Assembly: GCA_013396655.1 (NCBI GenBank)
Contig: WBMV01008586.1
Span: 310,001 to 374,000 of the forward strand
Length of the DNA stretch: 64,000 nucleotides
Reading direction: 5' to 3'
DNA from: Campylorhamphus procurvoides
Taxonomy: Eukaryota > Chordata > Aves > Passeriformes > Dendrocolaptidae
A model generated the notes under the pieces. The model was not told the origin of the DNA and did no database searches. It saw only the letters and a program-made list of their open reading frames with translations. Below are positions 38,391 to 49,788 of the stretch, in pieces (the stretch's first letter is position 1; every line of letters begins with the position of its first letter). A program made the translations under genes and the position numbers.

Positions 38391-38866
38391 CTCCTCAGAG
38401 TAAAGAATTTCTTCTTAATATCTAATCTAAATATACCCTCAGCTGGAAGCCATTCTCCTTTTTCCTGTCACTACATGTCCTTGTGAAAGGTTTCTCTTCA
38501 TCTTTCTTTTAGGCTCCCTTCAGGTACTGCAGGTCTACAATTAGGTCACTCAGTACCCTGTACTTTCCCAGGCTTAGTAGTTCCAATTCTCTTAGTTTTT
38601 CCTCATAGGAGGGGTGCTCCAACTCTCCAATCATCTTGGTGGCCCACCTGTTGGACTTGTTCCATTAGGTCAATGTCTTTCCTGTGCTGAGGACCCCAGA
38701 GCTGGATGCAGGACTCCAGGTGGGATCTCACCAGACAGGAGTGAGAGGGGCAGAATCACCTCCCTTGACCTGCTGGGCACACTGCTTGGAATGTAGCCCA
38801 GGATATGATTGGCTTTCTGGGCTGCAAGCACACGTTGCCAGCTTATGTCCAGCCTCTCATCCACCT
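38391..38866 (-). mobile_element. CR1 LINE copy 3, ORF2/3'UTR piece
   Basis: On the minus strand this is CR1 sequence running from the C-terminal half of ORF2 into the 3' untranslated region. Plus-strand landmarks are AGTAAAGAATTTCTTCTTAA, CCTGTCACTACATG, CCTCATAGGAGGGGTGCTCC and CCAGAGCTGGATGCAG. It stops at about 38866. It lies beside LTR part B, not beside the CR1 3' piece, which makes the locus a mosaic. Confidence 0.92.
38670..38866 (-). pseudogene. CR1 ORF2 fragment (copy 3)
   Basis: The minus-strand frame reads DERLDISWQRVLAAQKANHI, then LGYI-SSVPSRSREVILPL. It matches the stretch of CR1 ORF2 downstream of the catalytic box. After that the homology shifts frame, as the expected PHLEYC segment is lost. 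It is inactive. Confidence 0.85.
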
Positions 38867-41859
38867 ATGTATGTGTAGACATATTTTTGTATATATATGA
38901 GTTTATATTAGGGCACATATAAGAGGACAGAGATGATGTAGGTTAGGTCATTTGAATATTTTTTTCACCAAAGAAGGAGGAACTGAGTAACCAAATTTGG
39001 CAAAAGCAAACCTGTGAGAAAATAGGACATCTATCCTCAAGTATATCCAAACAGTAATGACAAGAGAGGGAGAAGAGTTATTAATGCTGAAGGGCAAAGT
39101 AGGAAACAGAACATTTGTTTAGAAAGAGTCCACAGAGAAATTCAAGGAAGGTTTCTAATTATTACAAGAATTTAACTAAGAAAGACTCTTTGCAATAGCA
39201 AAACTGTCTAATTTAAAGATACCTGACAGATTTCTTAAGAACTTTGGATGATGTGGGGTTACCTACTATATTAAAGCACTGATACTGATCCAGTCTTAAA
39301 CCTTGGTTTGTTTTAAGTATGGGGTTTTCTTTATTTTAGGAGCTTTTTGACTGAAGGCCAAAAAATTATAGCCCCTGTCAAATTCTCCACAAACTCCATT
39401 ATTTTTATAGCACTTCTACTGTTTTATTTTTGTTTTGTTAAGTCTTTGAGAGCAAGCTACCCAAGAGAAGTAAGCTGTTTCTCCCTTGCCTATTCCACTT
39501 ATCCCTGTGCACTAATACAAAGGCCAGCTATATTACAGACCTTAGGAGATTTATAACTGCTTTGACCACAATGGTTGAAGAGATTTTTGAAAATTCATGG
39601 TTTCATCTCTAATTACCCCTTCTGCAACATACTCTTTCTCTTTTGAGTGAAACCTTAGATTTTGTTGGTAAAAAATAAATCTTTTGGTTAGATCTATTTA
39701 TGTTAGAAAATCTCCTTTAAATAGAATTTGGATTTGCAAAAGTACTGAGCATTTCTAGTAGAGCTTTTAAGACTGTGCATGGTAACTGAACACAATTTAG
39801 ATTTAGAGGACAGATGTGAATGCATGTAAATAGGATTATTAGGTTACAGATAGGCCTTAGACTTTCCCACTGATTTCTCTCTCCTTAGGAATATAGAAGC
39901 ATTTTCCAAATTTTAAAACAGATCTCTGACCAGTTGAGACAGGCCCTCAGGTAGAAAAAATAAAAGGTTTTCATACTATGGTATCATATTACCATAAAAT
40001 GGTATCATCCTATTCTCAGTTTATCACAAATTCCATTGCCAGGGCACATTCCAAGTCTTTCCCAGGACTTGAAAGAGTATCTCTTTGAAGAGGGTTCAGA
40101 CCTCTTTCCTTACCTGTCCAAATACTCATATTTCTTGATTCAGACAAAAGCTGTGTGAATATCAATTCAAATATACTGACAAACATTTAAGCTTTTCCTT
40201 ATAGCTTATTAACGAGCATCTGGAATTTAAAAAAAATTCAATCAAATTAGAATTACAGTGTTTCCCCTGACCATTCAAAGCAGCAGACAGCAGCTGAGGA
40301 CACTCATGCAGATGATGTGCTAAGAGTTGTGATGCTTCACAGCTCCTACTTGTCACATTCCCTCGGGACCCTTCTGTCCCATGGTGTTACCCCAGGATGT
40401 CTGAACTGGAGGGGTGGATTCCTCTCTTGCTTTTGCTTAGCAGCTTCTGGATTGTTGGTGGTCTTACAAATGTCAGTGAAGAACAGTCAAAGTATCTTTG
40501 CCCACTGCAGGAAAATAATGAGGGTTCAGCTCCCCTTTTGGTCTCCCCTCAGATCTTTCCATCATCCTTGTCTCTTCTCTGATGGGGCCTCTTCATGGGG
40601 AACAGAGAAGAGCTATGAAATTACATGTTTCTGAGGACATCAGTAGTTGAAAAGACCCCTGTTGTTGTGAAATGCCTTCCTTCTGTCCGGATAGAGGTGA
40701 AACGTCATCTCAGATTCAGAACTCACAGTGAATTTTGTTGAGGATCAGCTGATCATCTTGGATTTTCAATCTGCACCATGAATTTTTAAAGCTGTTGAGG
40801 GTGTTAGGACTAACAAATCTGCCAGCTCTTCCTCAGGCACCTCCGTCTGACTCTTTGGTCCTAATCCAGCAAACTGTATAAGCATATGATTATATGCGAG
40901 TGGAAGAGCAACATTGGTGGAGATATGTACCAGTCCAGCATTGAGTATAAGTTTAAATCCTTTCCTCAACTGGAAGATTCTGATGAAGCAACTCCCTAGT
41001 TCATTCATATTATCATCACAGCCTGATTTAGGGGGATAGAACAGCTGTACTGTGTATGTTGATTGTGCACATACTCGAGGCTCAGAGCACAAAGATCATG
41101 CAGCACAGCTGGTGGGAAGAAATGATTCTTTCTCATTTTTTTTTTCCAGATTGTTGGAATAAGAACATGCTAAAAAGTGGGGAGATTATGTTTTTGACAG
41201 AGTGTATTTAAAATAGTCACATTTAAGCTGTTAGTGAATAATAATGATAAACATCTGCAAATTCATGTAGCTAGTACATTTTTAACTTCTTTAATTCATT
41301 TAGAAGAAAATAATTATTTTCCTTTCATTTGCTGCTGTAGTGGTATGCCTTTGCAGGCACATCATACCTCTGCTATCTGCCTTTTAGTGGTATTTAACGT
41401 TCTGCACATTTTCCTTCTTGCTGTTAGTAGCTGAAGCATAAAAGGTTAATACCTCTAATTGTACCTCACTATATATATATATACTCATGCATTTATATCT
41501 ATATATGCCATGTCTCACTTCGCTACTGGTGCCAAGGAAAATGTTGGATTCTATTCAGTTTTCTTCATTTTCATTTTCCTGCCCACTTAACAAAATTACA
41601 TTCAATGAGCTGTGGGAGAAATTCACATCAACGGGCATGTAATGCAATTTCTGGTATATATGCAGGAAGAAAAAATCCTACATTTTCTTTCATTTCTGTC
41701 AAAATCAATCAAATTGTACTGAACTGAACATAATCTCTTAAAAAAAAAGTCACCCAGGCATTTCTAGTGAAATAAGCCTCTCTTACATGGCAACATGCAC
41801 ATATTTAAGAGGTCTCTGTTTTATTTTTTTTTAATCATGCCTAATTAGTTTTTTTTAAT

Positions 41860-42120
41860 CACCCACACAACTAAGGCTCTTGCCTGCATAATTTATGACA
41901 TAGAGGGGCCGGTGTCAGAAATCAAATGTTGTAAATTAAAAATAACAAGTTTGAGACTAGTGATTCAATTAAAACCCTAGAAAACATTGGATTATGCATA
42001 ATTGAGAGCTTGTATGCAGAGATGCATGTCATGCTTGTCAGCTTGGATGGGAGGATTGGATTGGAGCTGTCAAGAGCATTTAAATCAACTCAGTAAAAAA
42101 ATTAGAAAACAAAGATGATA
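41860..42120. promoter_or_regulatory. Candidate conserved noncoding segment
   Basis: Complex sequence with ATAATTTATGAC (CDX/HOX-like), GATTATGCATAATTGAG (POU/homeodomain-like palindromic core) and GATGCATGTCATGC. It has no repeat or coding features. Function is inferred only from motif content. Confidence 0.2.
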
Positions 42121-44460
42121 TTTATTATTAACTTCCAGTGTTCAAAAATAAACTGAGAAGTATTTAAATTGAATGCTTAGATGACAAGGCTTTATTTATA
42201 GCAGAAGTTATAAAACTCAGTAATAACCCTAGCTGGCACAGATGTAAAGATACTACTGTGCAGCTGAGCTGCAGCCTACAGTGTGAGGATTCAGTGGTTG
42301 GCCCTGAATCAGGTTCAGCTAATAGACAGTTGTGTTAGAAGAGAAGAAATCCAAATCCTTGATGGGAGCTGTGAATGCCCAAATTCTTTTCTTTTTTTCT
42401 CCTTTTCTTCCCTTTCTTTTCTTTCTCCCAGAGACTGATGTTTGGCCATGAAACACTTTGTGACCTCTGAGAATTCGCAGGACACCCTAGGGAAAGACTG
42501 ACTTGTCCTGGTGATCCAGTTCCACAAGATTACATTTTACCTGCCAGTAAAGCTACTTGGTAGGAATAGCTGAGGTCTGAAGATTAACATCTTCCCACTT
42601 CAGCCACACATCCCACAGTAAGTTCCAAACTTTATTGAGATTGTTGAATCAGCAGTAAATTGCACTGTTGGAAGTGAACTTAAAAACTTGCCAGGAGACT
42701 TTGCAATATTTGAAAATAAAGAACATTTTCATTTTTAGCTTGAGTAAAAAGACTCCAACAAAACAAAATTGCGACTCTCAGGACTAGAATATATTTGTTT
42801 CTAAAACACCAACAGTCTCTCCAGGGCTCACCTCAAAATTATACCAAAGAACTAAATGCTCAGGAAGATCATTTAGTCCCTCGCCCACATCAGACACATA
42901 AAATTAGCTTTTATTTTTAAGGAACAGTCTAGTCGCTAATGACATGGCCTTTTGGATGACTTGAAATCTTATAGTGAGGTACCCTGAAAAGATGAACACT
43001 TGTATCTTTTTTTTCTTTAAACAGACTCTTTTCTCTCATTCTTTTTTAACAAGTCTCAAGACATGATATTCCAACATTTTTTTCCCCTGGAGTTTCTGGA
43101 AATCTAAGTTTGTCGGTGTATCCTGTTCCCTATCACAGTGTCTCACCAATCAGAACAGGAATGCAAAGGGATCACCATCAGCTTTAGAAATTTTTTCATC
43201 CGTTCAGTGAGACGATACTGAGAGTGGTAATGTCAGCTTTTTAATGGTTTATGACATTTAAATTTGAATATAAAACTAGGGGAAAAATTATTGCCTCAGG
43301 AAAGGCAAAATGGACCTTCAGAAAGTGGAGAAAACTATATGAAGAGTTAAATTCTTCTCCTTTGATAAACCACCAACTGCTGACGTCAACGGGATTTGTG
43401 AATGCACATCTGAGAGTGGAATTTGGCCATGAGTGAGGTGGAAAAATGATTGATGACTGCCTAATAGTGGAGGACTTGGATCAGTGCAAACACACAGAAG
43501 AGCTGAAAGTTACTCAGTTTACCCTCAGCAGATTTCTGCCCATTTTCCCCATGAGCTCAGGGGCAGGTGGAGAATCTCCACAGACACGGAAATTCTTAGT
43601 ACCTGGCTCCCTTGGCTGAACATGAGCCCCACACAGCATCTTTGGAAACAGCTCTTTGGGGTTCCATCACTGGGAGGAACACACCACAGAGGTGAGTTTG
43701 GGCCACACTTGGCATAGCGTATGCAGGGAGCACACACCAGCCCCAAATTTAAAAAATGAAGCAGAGGTGTATTTAGGCAACTTCTGAGGATTCTAGAGGG
43801 AAATATATAGTTAAAGCTCCTTAGTGAATCTAGAGGTAAGATTTTAGTGGTTCATTTTTTTAAATCTCAATTGGCAATTCCAAATCTTTGCTATACTAAA
43901 TTCCTCTTATAGCCTACAATCACTTGGTAGCATTTACATATACTATCTTTGTATCTCTTTCATCATCTTTCTTTGATGTTTTATTAGTTACAAGGTTTAG
44001 CCTAGAAAAGTCTGTGCATTCCTCTTTACTTAAAAAAAAATGTGAAAGATTTTAATTTAAGCCATTTTGAGAATTCTCCAAATTATAACAAGACTACAAA
44101 TATGAGGAGCCTTATGTAAGCAGAAGAGTCAAAGCAGTGCTGTATGATTTTTACTGTATTGGAAACTGGAGTTTTATTTTTAATGTTTAAAATATTAAAA
44201 TAATTTTCTGGTTTTATAAGCAAAATCAACTTGAGACTATTGTGTAAGTAATAGGAGATCTACAAGTGCCTTCAACATTGGCCTAGCTTTGCTCTTATTA
44301 ACCTTTCTAACAGTTTTCTTACAGGCTTCATTGGCACTAGAGTTCAGCCAGAGTCCCTCTGTTTATTAACTCTGGCTTCTGGGAAAAGGATCAAACTTTC
44401 GCCATTTTTTAGAGGAACTGCTGGTGTCAGTAAGTTAATGTCTAATGTTGAAAAACAGTT

Positions 44461-44518
44461 AAATTCCATTTCTGTTAGAGCACAATCAGCAATCAGAGCT
44501 CCCCACTTAAAGGTAAGC
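44461..44518 (+). other. Weaker candidate small exon (44479-44512)
   Basis: A pyrimidine-leaning stretch ending in CTGTTAG (44472-44478) is followed 34 bases later by AAAG then GTAAGC (donor 44513-44518). The acceptor tract is shorter and less pure than the one at 13 kb. Chance occurrence is quite likely in 64 kb. Confidence 0.12.
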
Positions 44519-46544
44519 AAGACATTTTCTCCTACACCAAAAATAAAATGAAAGCATTTCATTTAAACTGACTTTCTAGACTTAAATAAGTGGAAATTAG
44601 AGACAATTTTTGCAGGCGAAAACATTAATCATTAATACTGTTCATTGTCATGGGACTCTTCTCTTTACTGTGTTCTACACTTCCACTTCCCACAGAAATG
44701 AAGAGCTTTTGTGTTTTCCTTATGGACTAAATCAAATGGAGGAGTACTTGAAAAACTATTTCAAGTTTAAGTCTGAGCAGGTGCACCCCACAAAAATTCC
44801 TGGAAAAAAAAGTCGAGTGCAGATTTCTAGAATGAGAAGATAGTAGGCAAACTGACATGGTGAAAGCTGGGTATCGATGAGGAAGGTGTATGAAAACGGG
44901 AATGAAATTCTGGGTCTTTCTGGGGAGTTTTTACATTTTATTCTTGGAGATTAAGACTTCACCCTTTGCATTTGACACCTCTCCTCTATCTTTCACCTCT
45001 TCCACTGCTTCTGCAGGTCATCTGCAGATCTTTGCAAAAGAAATAAAAGTCAAATGCACATGTATTCTGCCTGTTAGGGACTCTTTAAAGTTTTTTAGAT
45101 TGTCTCTGACTTGATTCTTACCCTTGGTAGAAACTGAGTGGAGTTTCACAGGATGAGAGAATGCAGAATTTTTGTTTTGTCAAATGGGAAATCAAATGCA
45201 GTTGCATGGACCTTCACTTAACACTCTGTGACTCTTCTCTTTTGTGGGATCCCTAGGTCTGAGTTAGATCCCCTAACTCTGTACACAGTGTGAGATGAGA
45301 TAGGATTCTGAAAAGTTTTCCACGAAATCCAGCATGCTGCATAGGCAGCCTCATAAGATGCCACTGTAAGCATTTTGCCTCAGCTCTCAACTCTCTCATT
45401 GACCTAGTGCAGCCTACACTGCTATTTGAGAGTTTGAAGTTGACCCTAGAACCACATTCCGATGTTGGCTGGTGGGAGGTATTAGGAGTGGTGCAAAGCA
45501 GAGCCCAGGGATCATGTTAACAATAAAGCCTTATGGACTATGCATAGAGTCATTCCTTCCACCTCTTAGCTAGCAGTGAGGACATATCCTCAGAAAATTT
45601 AACTAGTGAAAAACAAGTTTATGGATGCTGATTATACATAAGCATGAGCCAAGATGAAGATCAAAACTGAGTCACATCAGGACACTTGCAGAGACAGAAG
45701 TTTTATACTTCTCACAGAAACTTTCAGAGAGCATGATCAGTGCCTGCCAGGTCAGGTGGTATCTTTATGGAGCTTTTCAGGGTTACAGTTTGGCATACAG
45801 ACAAATACAATTTTTCCTAATTCCTGACTAAGACACCTACCTGTTTTTCTGGATGTGGTCTTACATATCTAGAGAACATTATTAGCAGAAACTTAGGTGC
45901 CATGGGAAGACAACCATCTTCCCCTGGGGTGAAGCAGCAGTTCAGCTGGGGCTTTGAAGATCTACATTTTGGACTTAGATGTTTACAATGACTGTTAGGC
46001 TCCTAATTCTTTTAGTGGATCTAGGCCATAGCATATCGGCAAAGCTTGGTAGAGTCAGCTGAATTTTTTCTTAGAAGTTTTAGGTTTCTTTGAAGCTGAA
46101 ACTCACAATGGAACTAATTATAATTTAACTGTAGTTGACTGCTTAATGCCTTATAATATTCTTGTTTGAGATATTATGTACAATTATTTTTTGTACTTTT
46201 AAAAATGTGATGTCACATTTGCTCTATATGCAAAAAATTAAGAGTGTTTGTGGTGAATATGAATTCTGGTATTGGATGATAGGTGTAAAACTTTATCATG
46301 AAACCAGAAGTAAGGGGGTTTTGTCTGTTGAAAAAGTTAAATTTCTGCTTACCATTAAAGAAAAGAAAAAAAGGAAGAAACAAACCCACTAACAACATTT
46401 CAATTAAATTTTGTTGTTCATATTGAATTAATGAAACACAGTACTTAATAACTGTAAATAGTCATGCAAAGGTCTGTGTAATAACTATACATCTTAGTAA
46501 CTTTACAACTTACTAATATGCTAAACTCAAAGATTTCTATTCAA

Positions 46545-46625
46545 GGCATTCAAAACCTGGAATTTGAAGGTCAGTAGGAACTGATTTAGTCAAACAGTCT
46601 GACCTTAAGTACTCAAATGCTCATC
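46545..46625. mobile_element. Possible very old CR1-type 3' end fragment
   Basis: GGAATTTGAAGGTCAGTAGG, then AACTGATTTAGTCAAACAGTCTGACC, resembles the plus-strand start (3' end in reverse) of old amniote CR1 families, where a GAAGG-CCAGAAGGGACC block is followed by AGTCTGACC. The match is short and gapped and rests on memory of the family. Confidence 0.3.
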
Positions 46626-48409
46626 TGGAAAAGAGTCAGAGAGAAATTCCCATTTTGTGCCTCTATTTGCTGAGAATATAAAAAGCGTGCATCCAAGAGA
46701 CTGTAGGAGAACTACTTCATCAGAGGAACCAACTTAAATGTTACCAGACTGCTAGCTTGCCCTTAATGATTAGCCTGAAATCACTGTATTGCATTAACTG
46801 CATTCCTCTTAACAAGCTACAATACAAGGCTAATGTGATATAGGTAACTAAATATTAACCTTTGTACTAATACATTTTTTTTCAAAAGACAATGAAAAAT
46901 GATTCTACTTGTGTAGTGTTGAGGAATTAATTGGGGCTGCCCCATTTCATAAGACTCGATTAAAAAGAAAAAGGAATTTCATGATGAGAAGCAAAGAAGT
47001 TAGAAAAGAGGAGACCTCAGTAATAAGAAAATGAAACAAGGGCTTGAAAATGCAGGTTCCAAAATCCCAAATCATCCAAAAAAAGTAGTAAGTGAAATCC
47101 CCAAAATACAGGATCAAAAAAACATCAAAGCAAGCACGTATACACTGCCAACAATTAGAACAGTATTAATTAGCAACAATGTTCTTTAATCTATAAATAA
47201 TAAAGTGATCAAACGGTCCCACAGAGAGGTGTATAACAATACATAGAATTTTACAGTCATAGGTCAAAAAGTCTATTTAAAATCCCTGTGGCTAATTCAT
47301 GTGTTCCGATTTAAAGCCCTGTTTATCATTTAGTTGAGAGATCATTTCGAAGTGGAAAAGATGCCAAAACCAGACCCAGTGCCTCAGACAAATTATAGCA
47401 TATAATAAAGAAACTGCAATCTCTAAGTCTTTCTAATGGAGCAAAAAGGTGCAGCAAGGAAAAAACTACAATAAGAAATAACCTATGTTTTAGAGGAAAC
47501 TTAAAAAGCCACTAAGACAAGGAGTAATGTAATAGGTCATATCATATAATAGGTCAGAATACTTTGAAATATTCTTGATCAAATTGTATTGAAAGATCTA
47601 CATAATCAAACCACATGGTATTCTGATGAGCTAAGTTAATATTGCTATCTCCATGTAACTATTGAGTCAACTGAGATACACAGGTTAAATGAGTAACAGA
47701 AGGTTATTTTCTATCTCATTCTTTCATCTAGGGAACTGCTTTAGAATCTGATTACTTAAGTAGTAAGGAACTTTCTTAACACTCACATAAATTCATTGAG
47801 AATTTATTTCTAAAATTTGATTTTTTGTCTTTTTATAATACACTAAAATCACAGATTCTCCATCTACTATTTAATTATTTCTTTACAGGGTGGGAGCCTG
47901 CAGTTTTCTTTACTGAATAATGCATTGATTTCTTTTTTGAACACTTCTTCAGCTTATCAATCTTAAAATTTAGCTGTGACCTCCAACATATTGCATTCCT
48001 ATCCAGATGGCTTAATCTGAAGACTCAGTGAATACATTTCCTATTCTTTTATTGACCTAATGAACTGTTTGTGAAAAACTGAATTTTCATTTACGTTCCT
48101 TGCATACATTTCTCTTCTCACACAATTTCCATAATTTTCATAAACTTTAAAGTGTTTGTTAGATTTAAGAAGCTAACCTTTTTCAAAAACCTGGATGACC
48201 TTCACCTTTCAGCTTAGTGTTTAATTCACATTTAACCACTACAATGAAATTTAACATGCAATGACTTCATGTCTTTGCAATAGTTATGGCAGATCATTGT
48301 CATCAATATATTATGTTAACTTTAAGGTTTGACTGCATTGAATGTTTGATATGCACTGAAAAGAGTGCCAAAGAGCTTTTAGTCATGGCCTTTCCTACTG
48401 ATATTGCCT

Positions 48410-49680
48410 GCAATTCAGAAGGGCAAGAACTGGAAATTACAGGCCTATCAGTCTTACTTCAGTGCCTGGTAAAGTTATGGAGATTTTTCTGGAAGGGATT
48501 GAAAAGCACATGAAAGGCAATGCTGTCATTGGTCATAGTCAAGATGGCTTCTGGAGAGGAAAATCCTGCTAATACACCTGCTTTCATTTTATAGCAAGGT
48601 AACCCACCTAGATGATCAAGGGAAGCCAGTTGATGTAATCTTTTTGGATTTCAGTAAAGCTTTCAATACTATCCCTCACAGGATCCTTCTGGACAAAATG
48701 TCCATCCCACAGCTGGATAAACACATCATGTGGTGGGTGAGCAATTGGCTCACGGGTTGAGCACAGAGGAAAAAGTGAATGGGATAACATCAGGCTGGTG
48801 ACCTGTCACCAGTGGGGTTCCACAGGGCTCCATCTTGGGCCCTGTGCTCTTCAACATCTTCATAAATTACTTGCACACATGACTGGAAGGTATACTAAGC
48901 AAGTTTGCAGATGACACAAAACTGGGAGGACCTGTTGACTCCCTTGAAGGCAGGAAGGCCCTGCAGAGAGACCTGGGCAAATTAGAGAACTGGGCAATCA
49001 CCGACCATATGAAGTTCAACAAGGGGAAGTGCCACATTCTGCACCTGGAATGGGGCAACCCTGGCTGTACATACAGACTGGGAAATGAGATGCTGGAAAG
49101 CAGTGCCACAGAAAGGGACCTGGGGGGCCTGGTCTATGGCAAGCTGAATCTGAGTCAGCAGTGCCCTGTCAGCCAGGAGGGCCAACCCTGTCCTGGGGAG
49201 CAGGACAGCACTGCCAGTTGGTCAAGGGAGGGGATTTTTCCGCTCTGATCTGTACTGGGGAGACCTCACCTTGCAGGTCACACTGTGTGCAGTTTTGGTC
49301 ACACTGTATAAGAAAGACATTAAGCTATTAGAGAGTGTCCAAAGGAGGACAATAAAGATGGTGAAGGGCCTTGAGGAGAAGCCGTATGAGGAGCAGTTGA
49401 GGGCACTTGGTCTGTTCAGCCTGGAAAAGAGGAGACTGAGTCTACATTGTAGTCTACAACTTCGTCATGAGGAGAAGAGGAGGGGCAGGCACTGATCTCT
49501 TCCTTGTGGTGACCAGAGACAGGACCTGAAGGAATGACCTGAAGTTGTGTCAGGGGAGGTTTAGGTTGTATATTAGAAATAGGTTCTTTACCCAGAGGGT
49601 GTTTGGGCATTGGAACAGGTTCCCCATGGAAGTGGTCACAGTACCAAGTCTGACAGAGTTCAAGAAGTGTTTGGACAATG
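48410..49680 (+). pseudogene. CR1 ORF2 reverse-transcriptase pseudogene (copy 4)
   Basis: The landmarks appear in the expected order. PVDVIFLDFSKAFNT is the A-box aspartate region, near 48629-48673. SGVPQGSILGPVLFNIF starts at 48811. The catalytic box KFADDTKLGG starts at 48901. KFNKGKC then TYRLGNEMLESSATERDLGG follow to about 49130. LLESVQRRT and [11 protein letters not shown] lie in 49271-49440, and a RFFTQRV/PSLTEFKK C-terminus lies near 49580-49675. The frame changes from 2 (48632) to 1 (48811) and back to 2 (49271), and there are in-frame stops, for example shortly after the NWLTG segment near 48760. The catalytic residues are preserved in print, but the gene is broken. Confidence 0.93.
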
Positions 49681-49788
49681 CTCTCGGACACATGGTGTGA
49701 TTTGGGATGGTCCTGTACAGGGCCAGGGGTTTTACTCCATGATCTTTGTGGTTTCCTTCCAGCTCAGCATATTCTGTGATTCTGTGAA
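48410..49788 (+). mobile_element. CR1 LINE copy 4, 5'-truncated, plus strand
   Basis: About 1.38 kb of CR1 ending in a clear 3' tail, ATTCTGTGATTCTGTGA (49771-49787). Before the tail lie GACAATGCTCTCGGACACAT and a 3' region in which GGTTTCCTTCCAGCTC precedes the tail. The element starts in the reverse-transcriptase region (about 48410-48480) and has lost the endonuclease and the 5' end. It is the least diverged CR1 here and the only one on the plus strand. Its tail uses the TGTGAT variant where copies 1 and 3 use TATGAT, which suggests a different subfamily or a mutated tail. Confidence 0.95.

Larger units (their letters stand above)
38867..48409. other. Unique AT-rich noncoding stretch
   Basis: No gene is recognised; open frames are at most 108 codons (e.g. 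40766-41092 minus) and lack known motifs. A short TA run lies near 41470. About 41860-42120 is complex, repeat-free sequence with homeodomain/POU-like motifs (ATAATTTATGAC, TTATGCATAATT) and may be a conserved element. A possible weak CR1-type 3' end lies near 46545-46625, and a TTAGGCTCCTAA motif at 45995-46006 resembles an old amniote repeat. A candidate small exon lies at 44479-44512. Confidence 0.5.

Noticed and set aside
40766..41092. 108-codon minus-strand frame
   Set aside because: No recognisable motif or context support.
41468..41482. TA dinucleotide microsatellite
   Set aside because: Too short (about seven units) to be notable.
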